Shown here: one piece after another, positions 25,759 to 35,190 of the stretch
Layout: the number at the start of each line of letters is the position of its first letter
How positions within the stretch are numbered: position 1 is the first letter of the stretch
Made by a program: the position numbers and the translations under genes
Notes under the pieces: generated by a model
The model's database searches: none
What the model saw: the letters and a program-made list of their open reading frames with translations, nothing else
What the model was told of the DNA's origin: nothing
Assembly (NCBI GenBank): GCA_022571515.1
Contig: JACZXQ010000017.1
Coordinates: 28,423-92,422 of the forward strand
DNA length: 64,000 nucleotides
Origin: Gemmatimonadota bacterium
GTDB lineage: Bacteria > Gemmatimonadota > Gemmatimonadetes > Longimicrobiales > Gaopeijiaceae
Direction of reading: 5' to 3'

Positions 25759-26274
25759 CTAACCCTGGTAATCGGCCGCGTACAGCAATTCCTCGAGACG
25801 GTCCCAGAGGCAAACGCCCACGCGCTGGTTCCGCCCCGTCGCGGCCCTTCCAACGATCATCACTTCCGGGTCGGTGACGATGATCACCCGAAAGCACTGT
25901 TCGAGCCGCTCGCCGATGTCGTCGACACCCGCGGTGATGCCGCACGGGACGTCGAATTCCCTGCACGCTGCCAGCACGCTCTGGATGGCGTCCTCTCCCG
26001 CACCGTCCACCATCCCCTGCATGTAGGCCTCCATGGCAGGGATGTCGGAGGGGCCACGCTCGAGGGAGTAGAAGATGAAGTCCGTCTCTCGGTTCTGGAC
26101 CATCACGGCGCCCTGCCCGGGCGTGTGCTCACCTGAGAATATGCGGAACACGGGCTGGCCGTCTTCCGGGAGGGGCACGATAGCTGCGGGCGATTCCATG
26201 GCTGGCTCAGCCTCTTCGGGAGCTTCCGGCGCAAGCGTGTGCTGGCGCCTCCCGCCCCGAGGCGTATCGTACAT
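25759..26274 (-). pseudogene. HpcH/HpaI aldolase-like gene lacking its middle
   Basis: 171 residues, about 100 short of the family. The first part (VFRIFSGEHTPGQGAVMVQNRETDFIFYSLERGPSDIPAMEAYMQGM) corresponds to the opening of aldolase/citrate-lyase barrels. The last part (EDAIQSVLAACREFDVPCGITAGVDDIGERL...FRVIIVTDPEVMIVGRAATGR) corresponds to the closing strands. They join directly near base 26000, so the barrel centre with the metal-binding Glu and Asp and catalytic Arg is missing, in frame. It is either inactive or a reduced relic. No signal peptide is visible. Family recognition is from memory of motif pattern. Confidence 0.55.
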
Positions 26275-26312
26275 CGGTGACCATCCCCATCCGGCCTGAG
26301 GCCAAAGACCCG

Positions 26313-27146
26313 ATGCGTCCGCTCGTCGGCGCCCTTGCCGTTCTCAGTTTGCTTGTGGCTTGCACCATCCGAGAGCCGACAAACACACGCCCGCACGTTG
26401 GCGAAGGCTCGACGTTTTCCAGATTTCGCGAGCACGCGTTGGCGGGTGATCCGGAGAGCCAGAACCTTGTCGGCTTCATGTTGTTCTTCGGAGAAGGCGC
26501 GGCCAGGGACCAGGCGGCTGCCAGGCGGTGGTTCACCGAAGCTGCTGCCTCGGGCCACATGAGCGCCCAACTCAACCTCGCCATGCTGTATTTCTTGGGC
26601 GTGGGGGCTCCGCAGGATCCGGTGCGGGCCAACCGCTACTTTGCCATGGCCCGCGCCAACCCCGCCAAGCCGCCGGAGGTGGCCTCGAGGCTCATCTTCA
26701 GCACCATCCCGGAGTTGATCGATCAGTCCTGTGACATCGGCCGGGAGTCGGAGGGTCTTGGTCAGGAGACGTACCTGACGTACTGCGCGGGCTGCCATGG
26801 CTTCAACGGTGTGGCCGCGTATGCGGGATCGCCCTCATTTGGACTTGGAGAACACCTCGACAAGAGTGACGCGGAGCTGATGGGTAGCATCGTTGGCGGC
26901 CACGGCGTCATGCCCACGTGGGGTGACAAGCTGCCGCAGGACAAACTCGACGCCGTACTCCGCTACGTGCGCTCACTGCAACTGAACTTTCGTGGCGGGA
27001 TTCTTCACGCGCTGAACACGCCGCCCCCGCGCTATTACCTCTTCGGCCCGATGACCTTGGACTTCAACAACCAGCCAGTAGACACCGTGCACTACTTCGG
27101 GGAAGTCGATCCGTCCGACGACCTCTGCCGCCGGGGCTCCGGCTGA
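26313..27146 (+). CDS. Sel1-repeat and cytochrome c fusion lipoprotein
   Basis: 277 residues from ATG 26313, chosen because it puts a lipobox at C17 (LSLLVAC); a GTG at 26277 would start two bases from the divergent gene. Sel1-like TPR repeats cover about 40-110 (FREHALAGDPESQNLVGFMLFFGEGAARDQAAARRWFTEAAASGHMSAQLNLAMLYFLGVG). A c-type haem motif CAGCH follows near residue 153, with a distal Met candidate in HGVMPTWG. Likely an outer-membrane or periplasmic electron-transfer protein held in a partner complex by the repeats. Confidence 0.85.
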   Translation: MRPLVGALAVLSLLVACTIREPTNTRPHVGEGSTFSRFREHALAGDPESQNLVGFMLFFGEGAARDQAAARRWFTEAAASGHMSAQLNLAMLYFLGVGAPQDPVRANRYFAMARANPAKPPEVASRLIFSTIPELIDQSCDIGRESEGLGQETYLTYCAGCHGFNGVAAYAGSPSFGLGEHLDKSDAELMGSIVGGHGVMPTWGDKLPQDKLDAVLRYVRSLQLNFRGGILHALNTPPPRYYLFGPMTLDFNNQPVDTVHYFGEVDPSDDLCRRGSG

Positions 27147-27207
27147 CTTGAGATGGCGGGCTACGCCACGCGCAGGGCCCGCGAACCTGATTAGTTGAGG
27201 CTCGAGG

Positions 27208-27573
27208 TCAACCCGCCTGGAGCAGCCCTGCGATCTCTCTCTCCAGCACAGGCTTGGGAACCAGCCCGACCATCTCGAACTCCGGCTCCCCGTTACGGAA
27301 GAAGATCAGCGTGGGGATCGAGCGGATGCCGAAGCGTTTGGCCGTCTCGGGTGCATCGTCCGAGTTGACCTTCACAACTCGAACGCCGTGCTCCGCCTGT
27401 TCGATTGCGACTTCATCCAGAATCGGGGTCATCATGCGGCACGGGCCGCACCAGGGAGCCCAGAAATCCACAACGGTCACTCCTCCAGAGTGCTCGCCGA
27501 TTATCGTGTCGAAGTCGTCGTCGTTCGCGTGGATGATGGGAGGTTCGACCGTTTTCTTTTTCCTGAAAAACAT
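27208..27573 (-). CDS. trxA: Thioredoxin
   Basis: 121 residues with the redox site WCGPC at 41-45, cis-Pro in IRSIPTLIFF and the usual C-terminal helix. A short basic N-terminal extension (MFFRKKKTVEPP) precedes the fold. No signal peptide, so cytoplasmic. General protein disulphide reductase. Convergent with the Sel1-cytochrome gene. Confidence 0.93.
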   Translation of the reverse strand: MFFRKKKTVEPPIIHANDDDFDTIIGEHSGGVTVVDFWAPWCGPCRMMTPILDEVAIEQAEHGVRVVKVNSDDAPETAKRFGIRSIPTLIFFRNGEPEFEMVGLVPKPVLEREIAGLLQAG

Positions 27574-27878
27574 CTGGCACTCCGTTGCTGGCTGATAGGT
27601 CCGTCGTAGTCCAAACGGCCTCGGTGTGACGGGGGTTCCCCTCCTGCTCCTGGTCGTCGTCTTATTCCATCACCTCGAGGCCTCCCTCCAGCCATGCCGA
27701 CAAGATCCCGGGGCGGGTGCACTAGCCGCAAGGGCTGGGTCATCCGCGGGAGGCGGAGGTTCGTGCGGGACACGCTCCGAACCCTTATCCTGCTTTGGTT
27801 CGTCTCTCTGGCCGCGGCTATCGTGTGCGCCTCGCCCGGAGGAGTATCCCGTGCCACCCTTGATCATGACTCGCGAAA
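27574..27878 (+). other. Intergenic stretch with a weak small frame only
   Basis: 305 bases between trxA and the oxidoreductase, which diverge. A 62-codon plus-strand frame at 27694-27882 encodes a basic stretch and one hydrophobic segment (TLILLWFVSLAAAIVCA), but it lacks a ribosome site and overlaps the start of the next gene, so I do not call it. Probably the divergent promoter region. Confidence 0.5.
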
Positions 27879-28913
27879 ATGAGTAACGGACCCCGCATGA
27901 GAGCCGTCGTCCTCCGGCGCCACGGACCACCCGAGGTCCTGCGCGTGGGCGATGTGCCGTTGCCGGAGCCTCGCGACGGCCAGGTGGCCGTTCGGGTGGA
28001 GACGGTCGGCCTGAACTACGCCGAGGTGCTTTCGCGCCGCGGACAATACGGGTGGTCGCCCCCCCTGCCGTACGTACTCGGCATGGAGGCTGCGGGCCGT
28101 ATCGAGGCCCTGGGGCCGAACGTCACCTCCCGGTCGGTGGGCGAGCGGGTGGTCGTGGGCTCCCAGTTCGGCGCGTACGCGGAGCGCATCGTGGTCCCGC
28201 AAGCCGGGGCCATGCCCGCGCCTGAGGACTACTCGATCGAAGAACTGGCGGCCTTTCCGGTGAACTACATGACGGCCTGGGTCGCCCTCATGGAGATGGC
28301 CAGGCTTCGCCCGTCCGACCGCGTGATCGTGACGGCAGCGGCCGGAGGAGTCGGCACTGCCGCAGTACAGATCGCGAGCCGTTTCGGGTGTGAGGTGCTG
28401 GGGTTGGCCGGCAGCGATGAGAAGCTGTCCCGGGTCGGTGACTTGGGCGCGACGGCCACGGTCAACTACCGTGATCCGGGCTTCGCGGAGCGCCTTGACG
28501 AGGTGGTAGGGGATCGTGGTGTGGATGTGGTCCTGGAAACCGTAGGAGGCGAGGTTTACCGTCGCTGCTTCGACGCACTGGCTCCCTTCGGAAGGGTTGT
28601 GGTGGTGGGCTTCGCCGGCATGAACCTGGTCAAGTGGAATCCTCTCACCTGGTGGCGCACGTGGCGCGACGCTCCCCGTGCCGACATCCGGGAACTGGCT
28701 GTGGCGTCGGCCGGTGTCCTGGCGTCCCACCTTGGCTACTTGCTGGCCGACGAGGCACGTCTCCTCCGCGTGCAGCGCGATCTCACTGGTTTCGTGCGGA
28801 GTCACGACATTCGCCCGGTCGTGGGCGCCACGTTCCCGTTCGATGATGTCGCGGAAGCCCACCGCTTCATGGAGTCACGGCGGAGCGTGGGGAAGATCGT
28901 TCTGAAGATGTAG
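27879..28913 (+). CDS. Zinc-independent quinone oxidoreductase (MDR family)
   Basis: 344 residues; ATG 27897 is an alternative start giving MRAVVLRRHG. GroES-like domain first (NYAEVLSRRGQYG, PYVLGMEAAGRIEALG), then the nucleotide-binding fold with AAAGGVGTAAVQIA at about 155-170. The structural and catalytic zinc cysteines are absent, as in NADPH:quinone reductases (QOR). The C-terminus HRFMESRRSVGKIVLKM is typical. Cytosolic NADPH-dependent reductase of quinones or enones. Confidence 0.88.
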   Translation: MSNGPRMRAVVLRRHGPPEVLRVGDVPLPEPRDGQVAVRVETVGLNYAEVLSRRGQYGWSPPLPYVLGMEAAGRIEALGPNVTSRSVGERVVVGSQFGAYAERIVVPQAGAMPAPEDYSIEELAAFPVNYMTAWVALMEMARLRPSDRVIVTAAAGGVGTAAVQIASRFGCEVLGLAGSDEKLSRVGDLGATATVNYRDPGFAERLDEVVGDRGVDVVLETVGGEVYRRCFDALAPFGRVVVVGFAGMNLVKWNPLTWWRTWRDAPRADIRELAVASAGVLASHLGYLLADEARLLRVQRDLTGFVRSHDIRPVVGATFPFDDVAEAHRFMESRRSVGKIVLKM

Positions 28914-28926
28914 AGCCCCGGGGGCT

Positions 28927-28941
28927 GGTTGCCTCGCAACC
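28927..28941. terminator. Short hairpin between convergent genes
   Basis: GGTTGC-CTC-GCAACC lies in the 46-base gap between the oxidoreductase and the ABC-F gene, inside a GC-rich context. No U-run follows on either side, so its terminator role is uncertain. Confidence 0.35.
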
Positions 28942-28959
28942 CCGGCGGCCCCGTATGAG

Positions 28960-30885
28960 CTACTCCCCGCTGTGCTCCCACTCGGCCATGAGATCGGTGA
29001 CCTCGCTCTTGAGGTGGCCCCTCTCTGCCTCGAGCGTCTTCACCTCGGCCGGTGGTGTGTTCTCGTAGTAGGTAGACTCGCAAAAAATCGCATCGATCTC
29101 CCCAAGGCGAGACTCCGCGACATCGATGCGGGCCATCAACTCCTCCTGCTGGCGCTCCACTCGCTTGCGCTGCGCAGCCGTATCATCGCCTCGGGGTTTC
29201 TCGCGTGACTTTCCACGACCGGACCCGTTTCCAGCACCCTTCTTATTTTTTTCCTTCTTCGCCTTGAGGACCACCCTGTCCGCGTCCAGGTGATCGTCGC
29301 CGCAGAAGTGCACGTATTCCTCATAAGTGCCGTGGTAGTCTCGGATACCGTCCGGCAGAATCTCCACCACGCGGGTGGCCAACTGGCTCACGAACCAGCG
29401 GTCGTGGGACACGAGGATGAGCGTACCGGCATAGGTGTCGAGGGCCTCCACGAGCGCCTCGATCGACTCGAGGTCCAGGTGATTGGTGGGCTCGTCCAAG
29501 ACCAGAACGTTCGGTCGTCCGATACCCAGACGGCTGAACACCAACCGGGCGGCCTCGCCTCCCGACAGGGCGCTAAGCCGCTTCTTGGCATCGTCACCCG
29601 AGAAGAGCATGAGCGCCATCCGCCCGCGAACGAAGCCGATGTCCTTCTCGGGGCAGGCATCCCAGATCCACTGCTCAGCCGTTTGCCCCAAGGTGTTCAA
29701 CCGGTCCTGGTGATCCTGGGCGAAGTATGCCGGGTGTGTTTCGTAACCCCATTCGACCTCCCCCTCATCCGCCTCGAGTTCGCCCATGATGATCTTGAGT
29801 AGCGTCGACTTCCCGATGCCGTTGGGTCCCATGATCGCCAGCCGGTCACCCCGCCTCACGAGCAGGTCCACGCCGTGAAGCACTTCGTTTTCGCCGAAGG
29901 CCTTCTTGACCCCCTCGATCTTCAGCACGTCGCGCCCGCTGTCTCGGATCTGTTCGAACCGGAAGGTCGGGTAGCGACGCGAGCTGGGGGCCAGCTCGAC
30001 CAGACTTTCCGTTTTCTTCTCGATCATGCGGGCCTTGCTTTGCGCTTGCCGTGCTTTGCTGGCCTTGGCGCGGAATCGGTCCACGAACTTCTGGTGATGC
30101 GCGATGTCGCGTTCGCGGGCCGTAATCTCCCTCTCTCGCCGAGTCCGTTCGGACTGCTTTGCATTCAGAAAATCGGCGTAGTTCCCGCGATAGAGCGTCA
30201 CGGTCTCGTAGTCGACGTCGAGGATGTTCGTGGTGACGTTGTCGAGGAACCGATGATCGTGGGAGATCACGAGCGCCGGCCCAGGAAACTCGCACAGGAA
30301 CGTCTCGAGCCAGCGAATGGAGAGGATGTCGAGATGGTTGGTCGGCTCGTCGAGTAGCAGTACGTCAGGGTCGCTCGCCAGGACCTGAGCCAGCAGGACG
30401 CGGAGCTTGAAGCCACCGGACAGCGTGGACAGCGGGTCTCGGTGCACATCGGCTGGAAGGCCGAGGCCCTCCAGAATCGCGGCAGCGCGGGACTCGGCCG
30501 CGTATCCATCGTGTTGCTGGACGATCTCTTCCAGCTCCGAGAACCGGTCGGAGTCGAAATGCTCTTCCGCCTTCGCGAGGAGCGCCTCCTTCTCGACCAT
30601 CGCGTTCCAGAGATCGGGGTTGCCCATCAATGCGACGCCGAGAATCGCCTGATCCTCGTAGAGAAAGTGGTCCTGTTTGAGGACCCCGAGGCGGAGCCGC
30701 TTGGGAAGCGAGACCGTTCCCTCGCTGGGCTCCATCTCTCCGCTCAGGATATTGAGGAGGGTGGTCTTACCCGACCCGTTCGCTCCGATCAATCCGTAAC
30801 GCTCCCCTGCGTTGAGCTGTATGGAGACGCCGGCGAACAGTGTCTGGTCGCCGAAGAACTTGCCGAGATTGGAGATGGAGATCAT
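28960..30885 (-). CDS. ABC-F family ATPase
   Basis: 641 residues, two ABC domains and no membrane helices. First domain: Walker A GANGSGKTT about residue 35, signature LSGGFKLRVLLAQ, Walker B VLLLDEPTNHLD. Second: GPNGIGKST, LSGGEAARLVFSRL, VLVLDEPTNHLD. A linker with RERDIAHHQKFVDRFRAKASKARQAQSK matches the P-site tRNA interaction motif region of ABC-F proteins. A C-terminal coiled coil rich in Lys and Glu follows (about 540-640), as in Uup/YdiF. Ribosome-associated translation factor. Confidence 0.92.
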   Translation of the reverse strand: MISISNLGKFFGDQTLFAGVSIQLNAGERYGLIGANGSGKTTLLNILSGEMEPSEGTVSLPKRLRLGVLKQDHFLYEDQAILGVALMGNPDLWNAMVEKEALLAKAEEHFDSDRFSELEEIVQQHDGYAAESRAAAILEGLGLPADVHRDPLSTLSGGFKLRVLLAQVLASDPDVLLLDEPTNHLDILSIRWLETFLCEFPGPALVISHDHRFLDNVTTNILDVDYETVTLYRGNYADFLNAKQSERTRREREITARERDIAHHQKFVDRFRAKASKARQAQSKARMIEKKTESLVELAPSSRRYPTFRFEQIRDSGRDVLKIEGVKKAFGENEVLHGVDLLVRRGDRLAIMGPNGIGKSTLLKIIMGELEADEGEVEWGYETHPAYFAQDHQDRLNTLGQTAEQWIWDACPEKDIGFVRGRMALMLFSGDDAKKRLSALSGGEAARLVFSRLGIGRPNVLVLDEPTNHLDLESIEALVEALDTYAGTLILVSHDRWFVSQLATRVVEILPDGIRDYHGTYEEYVHFCGDDHLDADRVVLKAKKEKNKKGAGNGSGRGKSREKPRGDDTAAQRKRVERQQEELMARIDVAESRLGEIDAIFCESTYYENTPPAEVKTLEAERGHLKSEVTDLMAEWEHSGE

Positions 30886-30979
30886 GGGGAGAATTTGGTG
30901 GCCTGGGGGTGGCGCTCAGCCGCTCGGTCAACGCCTCCCCCAAACCTCCTGAGCTTGCTACCTCGCCGCGGCGGGCGTG

Positions 30980-31600
30980 TCAGTTTCCCAGCGAAGCGAT
31001 GTACGCCGCGACGTTCTTCATGGCCGCGGCATCGGCGAGCATCATGGCCATCGGGCGCATCTGGGCACCGAAGGCGTCGTCAGCATGCGCGCCCCTGGCG
31101 CCGGACTTGAAATTCTCCAACTGTCGCACGATGTACCAATCCTGTTGGAGCACGAGCGTCGGCGCGTTCAGTGCGGCGTTGCCCTCTGCCTGTACTCCGT
31201 GACATGCGGCGCAGGTCCCGTAGAGGGCTTGGCCGGCCGCTGCGTCTCCGCCACCATCGTGCGTGATTGACGCAGGCGAAAGCGCCGCGATGAAGGCCGC
31301 CACGTTCTTGATGTCGGCATCGGTGGCCAACATGGCAGCCATTGGAGCCATCTGAGCTCCGAAGGCGTCGCTGCCGGTTCCACGGACGCCGGCCTTGAAG
31401 TTACTGAGCTGCCGCTCCAGGTACCACGCTTCCTGACCAGCTAGCGCGGGTGCGTTGAGGGCCTTGTTGCCCTCAGCGTTGGCCCCGTGACAGGCAGCAC
31501 ACGTCGCGAAGCTCGCCTTTCCGGCTTCCGTGTCCTGCGCACTCAGGGCTGAAGCACCGCCCAACAAGGTGAGTATTGCGAGTCCAGCTAATTTATTCAT
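30980..31600 (-). CDS. Di-haem cytochrome c (c4-like)
   Basis: 206 residues with signal peptide ending ALSAQD. Two tandem cytochrome c domains, each with CAACH (about residues 34-38 and 129-133), followed by GANAEGNKALNAPALAGQEAWYLERQL and its near copy in the second half; both have the late MAPMAAML / MRPMAMML Met ligands. The internal duplication is strong. Likely periplasmic electron carrier to a terminal oxidase. Confidence 0.92.
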   Translation of the reverse strand: MNKLAGLAILTLLGGASALSAQDTEAGKASFATCAACHGANAEGNKALNAPALAGQEAWYLERQLSNFKAGVRGTGSDAFGAQMAPMAAMLATDADIKNVAAFIAALSPASITHDGGGDAAAGQALYGTCAACHGVQAEGNAALNAPTLVLQQDWYIVRQLENFKSGARGAHADDAFGAQMRPMAMMLADAAAMKNVAAYIASLGN

Positions 31601-31748
31601 GATGCGCCCGAATTCGATGAGTGTGTAGATATGGGGAACAATCCTTCACGCTAGATAATTCCAGAAAAGAATCAAGACCCCGACCGGATTTCTTCATACG
31701 GATCGGTGGGTGCATGGTCTCCAGCGAAAGCGGCGACAGGCCCCAGCC

Positions 31749-32267
31749 TCAAGCATGCCTTGGGCCGGCGTCGACTTCGCCCGTCAGTTGGGCCAGGCGC
31801 GCGAAATTCTCATTGGGCGGCAGACAGTCGATGTAACTCCGGAAATCCTCTGAGAAGGCTAGTCGGCGGTGCTCCCAGTAGGCCTGCCCTCCGGGGCTCT
31901 GAATGTAACCGGTCATGAGATACTCCCATCCCGCCCAAACGCCCGGGTCCAATGCGCCCTTCTGATACTGGAAATGCAGGTTCTCGAGTGTCTTCATGAA
32001 GCCAAGCATCATGTGGAAGAACCGCGCCTTGCCGTCGCTGTCCAGGTCGTGCCAGTCCTCGATGCCCAGGCGGAAGATTCGGGAGAGTTCGGCGTCCTGG
32101 ATCAGCGGACGGATCCAGTCGCGCAACCCCTGGACGGCGGTGTCCGTGGTTGTGGCGCGTACGGCGCGGGTGTTTTGGACGATCTGTGTGGCCAGGTAGG
32201 CGAGAGAGGCAACCACGGCAAGGGCGCCGAGCAGCTCGCCGATGGCGCCGAGTGCGACCCAATTCAT
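31749..32267 (-). CDS. Conserved protein with one N-terminal membrane helix
   Basis: 172 residues. One hydrophobic helix (LGAIGELLGALAVVASLAYLATQI) then a soluble helical domain (TDTAVQGLRDWIRPLIQDAELSRIFRLGIEDW...). This architecture is a common uncharacterised family in marine and soil bacteria, with the conserved AYLATQIVQNTRAVRA stretch. No activity known. The gene stands alone, with a thioesterase gene divergent to it. Confidence 0.65.
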   Translation of the reverse strand: MNWVALGAIGELLGALAVVASLAYLATQIVQNTRAVRATTTDTAVQGLRDWIRPLIQDAELSRIFRLGIEDWHDLDSDGKARFFHMMLGFMKTLENLHFQYQKGALDPGVWAGWEYLMTGYIQSPGGQAYWEHRRLAFSEDFRSYIDCLPPNENFARLAQLTGEVDAGPRHA

Positions 32268-32414
32268 TCCGGTCCCCGAGTTCTTGTTTGGTGAGATGCG
32301 ATGCTACGTGGACAAGCTAGCACCCCTGGCCGTCGACCGGGACGGGGGGAACAGGTATGGTTTAGTCGGGACACGTCTCTCGCTGCGACAACCGAAGCCA
32401 ACGGAGTTGGTGCG

Positions 32415-33293
32415 ATGACCCCTGCCGTCCAGGAGTTGCTCGACCTCATCGATCTCGAGCGCCTCGAAGTGAACATCTATCGCGGTCGTAATCGCGACAT
32501 CGGTTCAGGCCGGGTGTACGGCGGTCAGGTGCTCGCGCAGGCGCTGGTCGCGGCTCAGCGGACGGTGGAGGAAGGGCGGGTCGCCCACTCGATGCACGGG
32601 TACTTCATTCTGCCGGGCGACCTGGAGGCGCCCATCGTCTACTTCGTCGACCGGCTGCGTGATGGGCGAAGCTTTACGACTCGCCGCGTGACCGCGATCC
32701 AACACGGCCGGGCGATCTTCAACCTGTCGGCGTCGTTCCAGATCGAGGAGGAGGGACCGGACCACCAAATGGACCCGCCCGACGTTCCCGCCCCCGAGGA
32801 GCTCCAGTCGGACCTGGAGATGCTCAGGGAGATGGAAGGCCGCATTCCGGAGCATATCCGCCCGGTCATGACCCAGGACCGGCCGATCGACTTTCGAATG
32901 GTCGAGCCCGTCGACTACATCGACCCGAAGCCGGGGCCTCCGATCCGCCACCTTTGGCTGCGGGCGGATGGAGCGCTGACCGATGAGCGCCTGACGCACC
33001 AGGCCGTGCTGGCGTACGCCTCGGACTACGGGCTCCTCACGACCGCGCTTCAGCCTCACGGACTGTCCCATTGGCACAGGACGATTCAGGTCGCCTCCCT
33101 CGATCACACCCTTTGGTTCCACCGTCCTTTTCGCGCGGACGAGTGGCTGCTGTTCGTGATCGACAGCCCGGCGGCCTGCGGAGCCCGGGGGTTCGCGCGC
33201 GGCAACATATTCACGCGTGACGGGATCCTGGTTGCATCGGTCGCGCAGGAGGGGCTGATGCGGCCGCGGCCCGCGGGCGATGGCGGAGGCTGA
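32415..33293 (+). CDS. tesB: Acyl-CoA thioesterase II
   Basis: 292 residues from ATG 32415, preceded by GGAG eight bases upstream; a longer frame from 32301 has no family match in its extra 38 residues. Double hotdog fold: DIGSGRVYGGQVLAQALVAAQRTV near the start and a second hotdog (about 190-290) with HQAVLAYASDYGLL and SLDHTLWFHRPFRADEWLLF, where the conserved Asp, Thr/Ser and Gln of TesB lie. Hydrolyses medium- and long-chain acyl-CoA. Confidence 0.92.
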   Translation: MTPAVQELLDLIDLERLEVNIYRGRNRDIGSGRVYGGQVLAQALVAAQRTVEEGRVAHSMHGYFILPGDLEAPIVYFVDRLRDGRSFTTRRVTAIQHGRAIFNLSASFQIEEEGPDHQMDPPDVPAPEELQSDLEMLREMEGRIPEHIRPVMTQDRPIDFRMVEPVDYIDPKPGPPIRHLWLRADGALTDERLTHQAVLAYASDYGLLTTALQPHGLSHWHRTIQVASLDHTLWFHRPFRADEWLLFVIDSPAACGARGFARGNIFTRDGILVASVAQEGLMRPRPAGDGGG

Positions 33294-33337
33294 TCGGCGG
33301 CTGACATAGTCCCCGCCCAACCCAGGCGCACGATCGA

Positions 33338-33370
33338 AGCGGGGGAGCTCACACCGTGGACTCCCCCGCT
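33338..33370. terminator. Hairpin terminator between tesB and ABC exporter
   Basis: Ten-base perfect stem AGCGGGGGAG / CTCCCCCGCT with a 13-base loop, followed by CTTT, in the gap between two convergent genes. Probably serves both. Confidence 0.6.
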
Positions 33371-33413
33371 CTTTGCACCTCTAGTCCCTACGCGGCGTTC
33401 TTCTTCGCCGCCG

Positions 33414-35171
33414 TTAGATCCGCGCCTGCAGCGTGTACAGCTGGTGGTACCGCCCTTTTCGGGCGATCAGTTCGTCGTGACGGCCGCGCTCCACCACCTG
33501 TCCGTCCTCGATCACCAGAATCAGGTCCGCCCGCCGAATCGTGGAGAGACGGTGGGCGATCACTAGCGTGGTGCGATCCTTCAGCAGCTCCTGGAGGCTC
33601 TCCTGGATCAACGCCTCGCTCTCCGTGTCGAGGCTCGACGTCGCCTCGTCCAACACCAGGATGCGTGGCTGGGCCAGGAGCGCCCGGGCGATCGTCACCC
33701 GCTGGCGCTGTCCGCCGGAGAGTTTCACGCCCCGTTCTCCGATCACGGTCTCCAGGCCGTCCGGGAATCGATCTGTGAACTCGGTGACGTGGGCCTTCTC
33801 GGCAGCTTCCTGGATCTCCTCGTCGGTGGCCTCCGGCCGGGCGAAGAGTAAATTCTCGGTGATGGTCCCGTCGAAGAGAAAGTCGTCCTGGAGCACCAGG
33901 CCCAGTTGGTCCCGGTAGCTCGCAAGCTTCACATCCCGCAGATCGTGGCCGTCCACCAGGACGCGCCCCCGGTCCGGCTCCAGGAAGGTGGCGGCCAGCC
34001 CCGCGGTCGTGGTCTTGCCGGAGCCCGAACTCCCCACCAGCGCGACGACCGTTCCGGGCGGGGCATCGAACGAGATCCCCCGCAGCACGGGCTTGTCCTC
34101 ATCGTACGCGAAGTGCACGTCCTCGAAGACGATGTGCCCGTCGATGGGCGGCATCTCGACGGTGCGGCGGGGGTCGTCGTCCTCACGAGGCCAGGAGAGA
34201 AGGTCGGCCGTCCGATCGAGTCCCGCGAACGCCTCCGTCATCTGCGTCCCGATATTGGCCATCTGCATGATAGGCGCGATCAGGAACCCCAGGAACAGCG
34301 TGAACGAGAACAGCTCCCCGAGCGTGAGTTGGTCTTGAATGATCAGGAGTCCGCCATACCCCATGATGAGCACGCTGGCTGAGCCGATGAAGAAGGTGCC
34401 CAGGCTCGTCACGCTGGCGGTCGTGGTCAGTGTGGCCTTCACGTTCTCGAAGATCCGCAGCACCCCCTTCTCGAAGATCTCCGCTTCCTTGTCGAGGGCG
34501 TGGAAGCCCTTGATCACCCGGATGCCGCCCAGCGCCTCGGTCAGGCGGCCCATGACCTCGGCGCGAATGGCGCCCCGATCGCGGAATGCGGGCCTGAGAG
34601 TCTTGAACGCGCGCGTCGACACCACGGCGAACGCCAGCATAGGGCCGATGGCCAAGAGCGTCATCATCACGTCGATACGAAGGAGCAATACGAGGGCGAC
34701 CACCGCCGTGATCGTTCCGCCCACGAGCTGTACAAGGCCCGTGCCGACGAGATTCCTGACTCCCTCCACGTCATCCATGATGCGAGACACCAGCTCGCCG
34801 CTCTTGGTGTTGTCGAAGATCCGGACCGGAAGCTGAAGCACGTGGCGCTGCACCTGGGCGCGCAAGGTGGCGATGAGGCGCTGGGCCTCCACGCTCAGCA
34901 TCATGGTCAACAGGAACGACGTGATGGACTGAATTACGATGGCGCCGGCCAGTAGGCCGAGGAGCTTGTAGAGCAGATCCGTATTGCCTTGGGCGATGAC
35001 GTCGTCGACCAGGTACTTCGTCGAGAACGGGAGCACGAGCCCGCTCAGCCGGTTGACGAGGATCAGGAACAAGCCCAGCCCGATGAGCTTCCTCCTGGGC
35101 CATATGATTTCGCCGAAGGCGTGCCTCAGGCTGGCGCCGGAAACCTTGGTGCGTGTCGACATGAGGTCCAT
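33414..35171 (-). CDS. ABC exporter, fused membrane and ATPase domains
   Basis: 585 residues from ATG 35171 (ATG 35162 is an alternative). Six-helix transmembrane domain (about 25-320) followed by an ATPase with Walker A GSSGSGKTT, Q-loop LVLQDDFLFDGTI, signature LSGGQRQRVTIARALL, Walker B ILVLDEATSSLD and switch His IAHRLST. MsbA/LmrA type half-exporter; as a single gene it likely works as a homodimer on a lipid or peptide. Substrate unknown. Confidence 0.92.
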   Translation of the reverse strand: MDLMSTRTKVSGASLRHAFGEIIWPRRKLIGLGLFLILVNRLSGLVLPFSTKYLVDDVIAQGNTDLLYKLLGLLAGAIVIQSITSFLLTMMLSVEAQRLIATLRAQVQRHVLQLPVRIFDNTKSGELVSRIMDDVEGVRNLVGTGLVQLVGGTITAVVALVLLLRIDVMMTLLAIGPMLAFAVVSTRAFKTLRPAFRDRGAIRAEVMGRLTEALGGIRVIKGFHALDKEAEIFEKGVLRIFENVKATLTTTASVTSLGTFFIGSASVLIMGYGGLLIIQDQLTLGELFSFTLFLGFLIAPIMQMANIGTQMTEAFAGLDRTADLLSWPREDDDPRRTVEMPPIDGHIVFEDVHFAYDEDKPVLRGISFDAPPGTVVALVGSSGSGKTTTAGLAATFLEPDRGRVLVDGHDLRDVKLASYRDQLGLVLQDDFLFDGTITENLLFARPEATDEEIQEAAEKAHVTEFTDRFPDGLETVIGERGVKLSGGQRQRVTIARALLAQPRILVLDEATSSLDTESEALIQESLQELLKDRTTLVIAHRLSTIRRADLILVIEDGQVVERGRHDELIARKGRYHQLYTLQARI

Positions 35172-35190
35172 CCTAAGCGCCGGGCGGCCC

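Noticed and set aside
27694..27882. Small membrane-like frame of 62 codons
   Set aside because: No ribosome site, no relatives recognised, and overlap with the next start.
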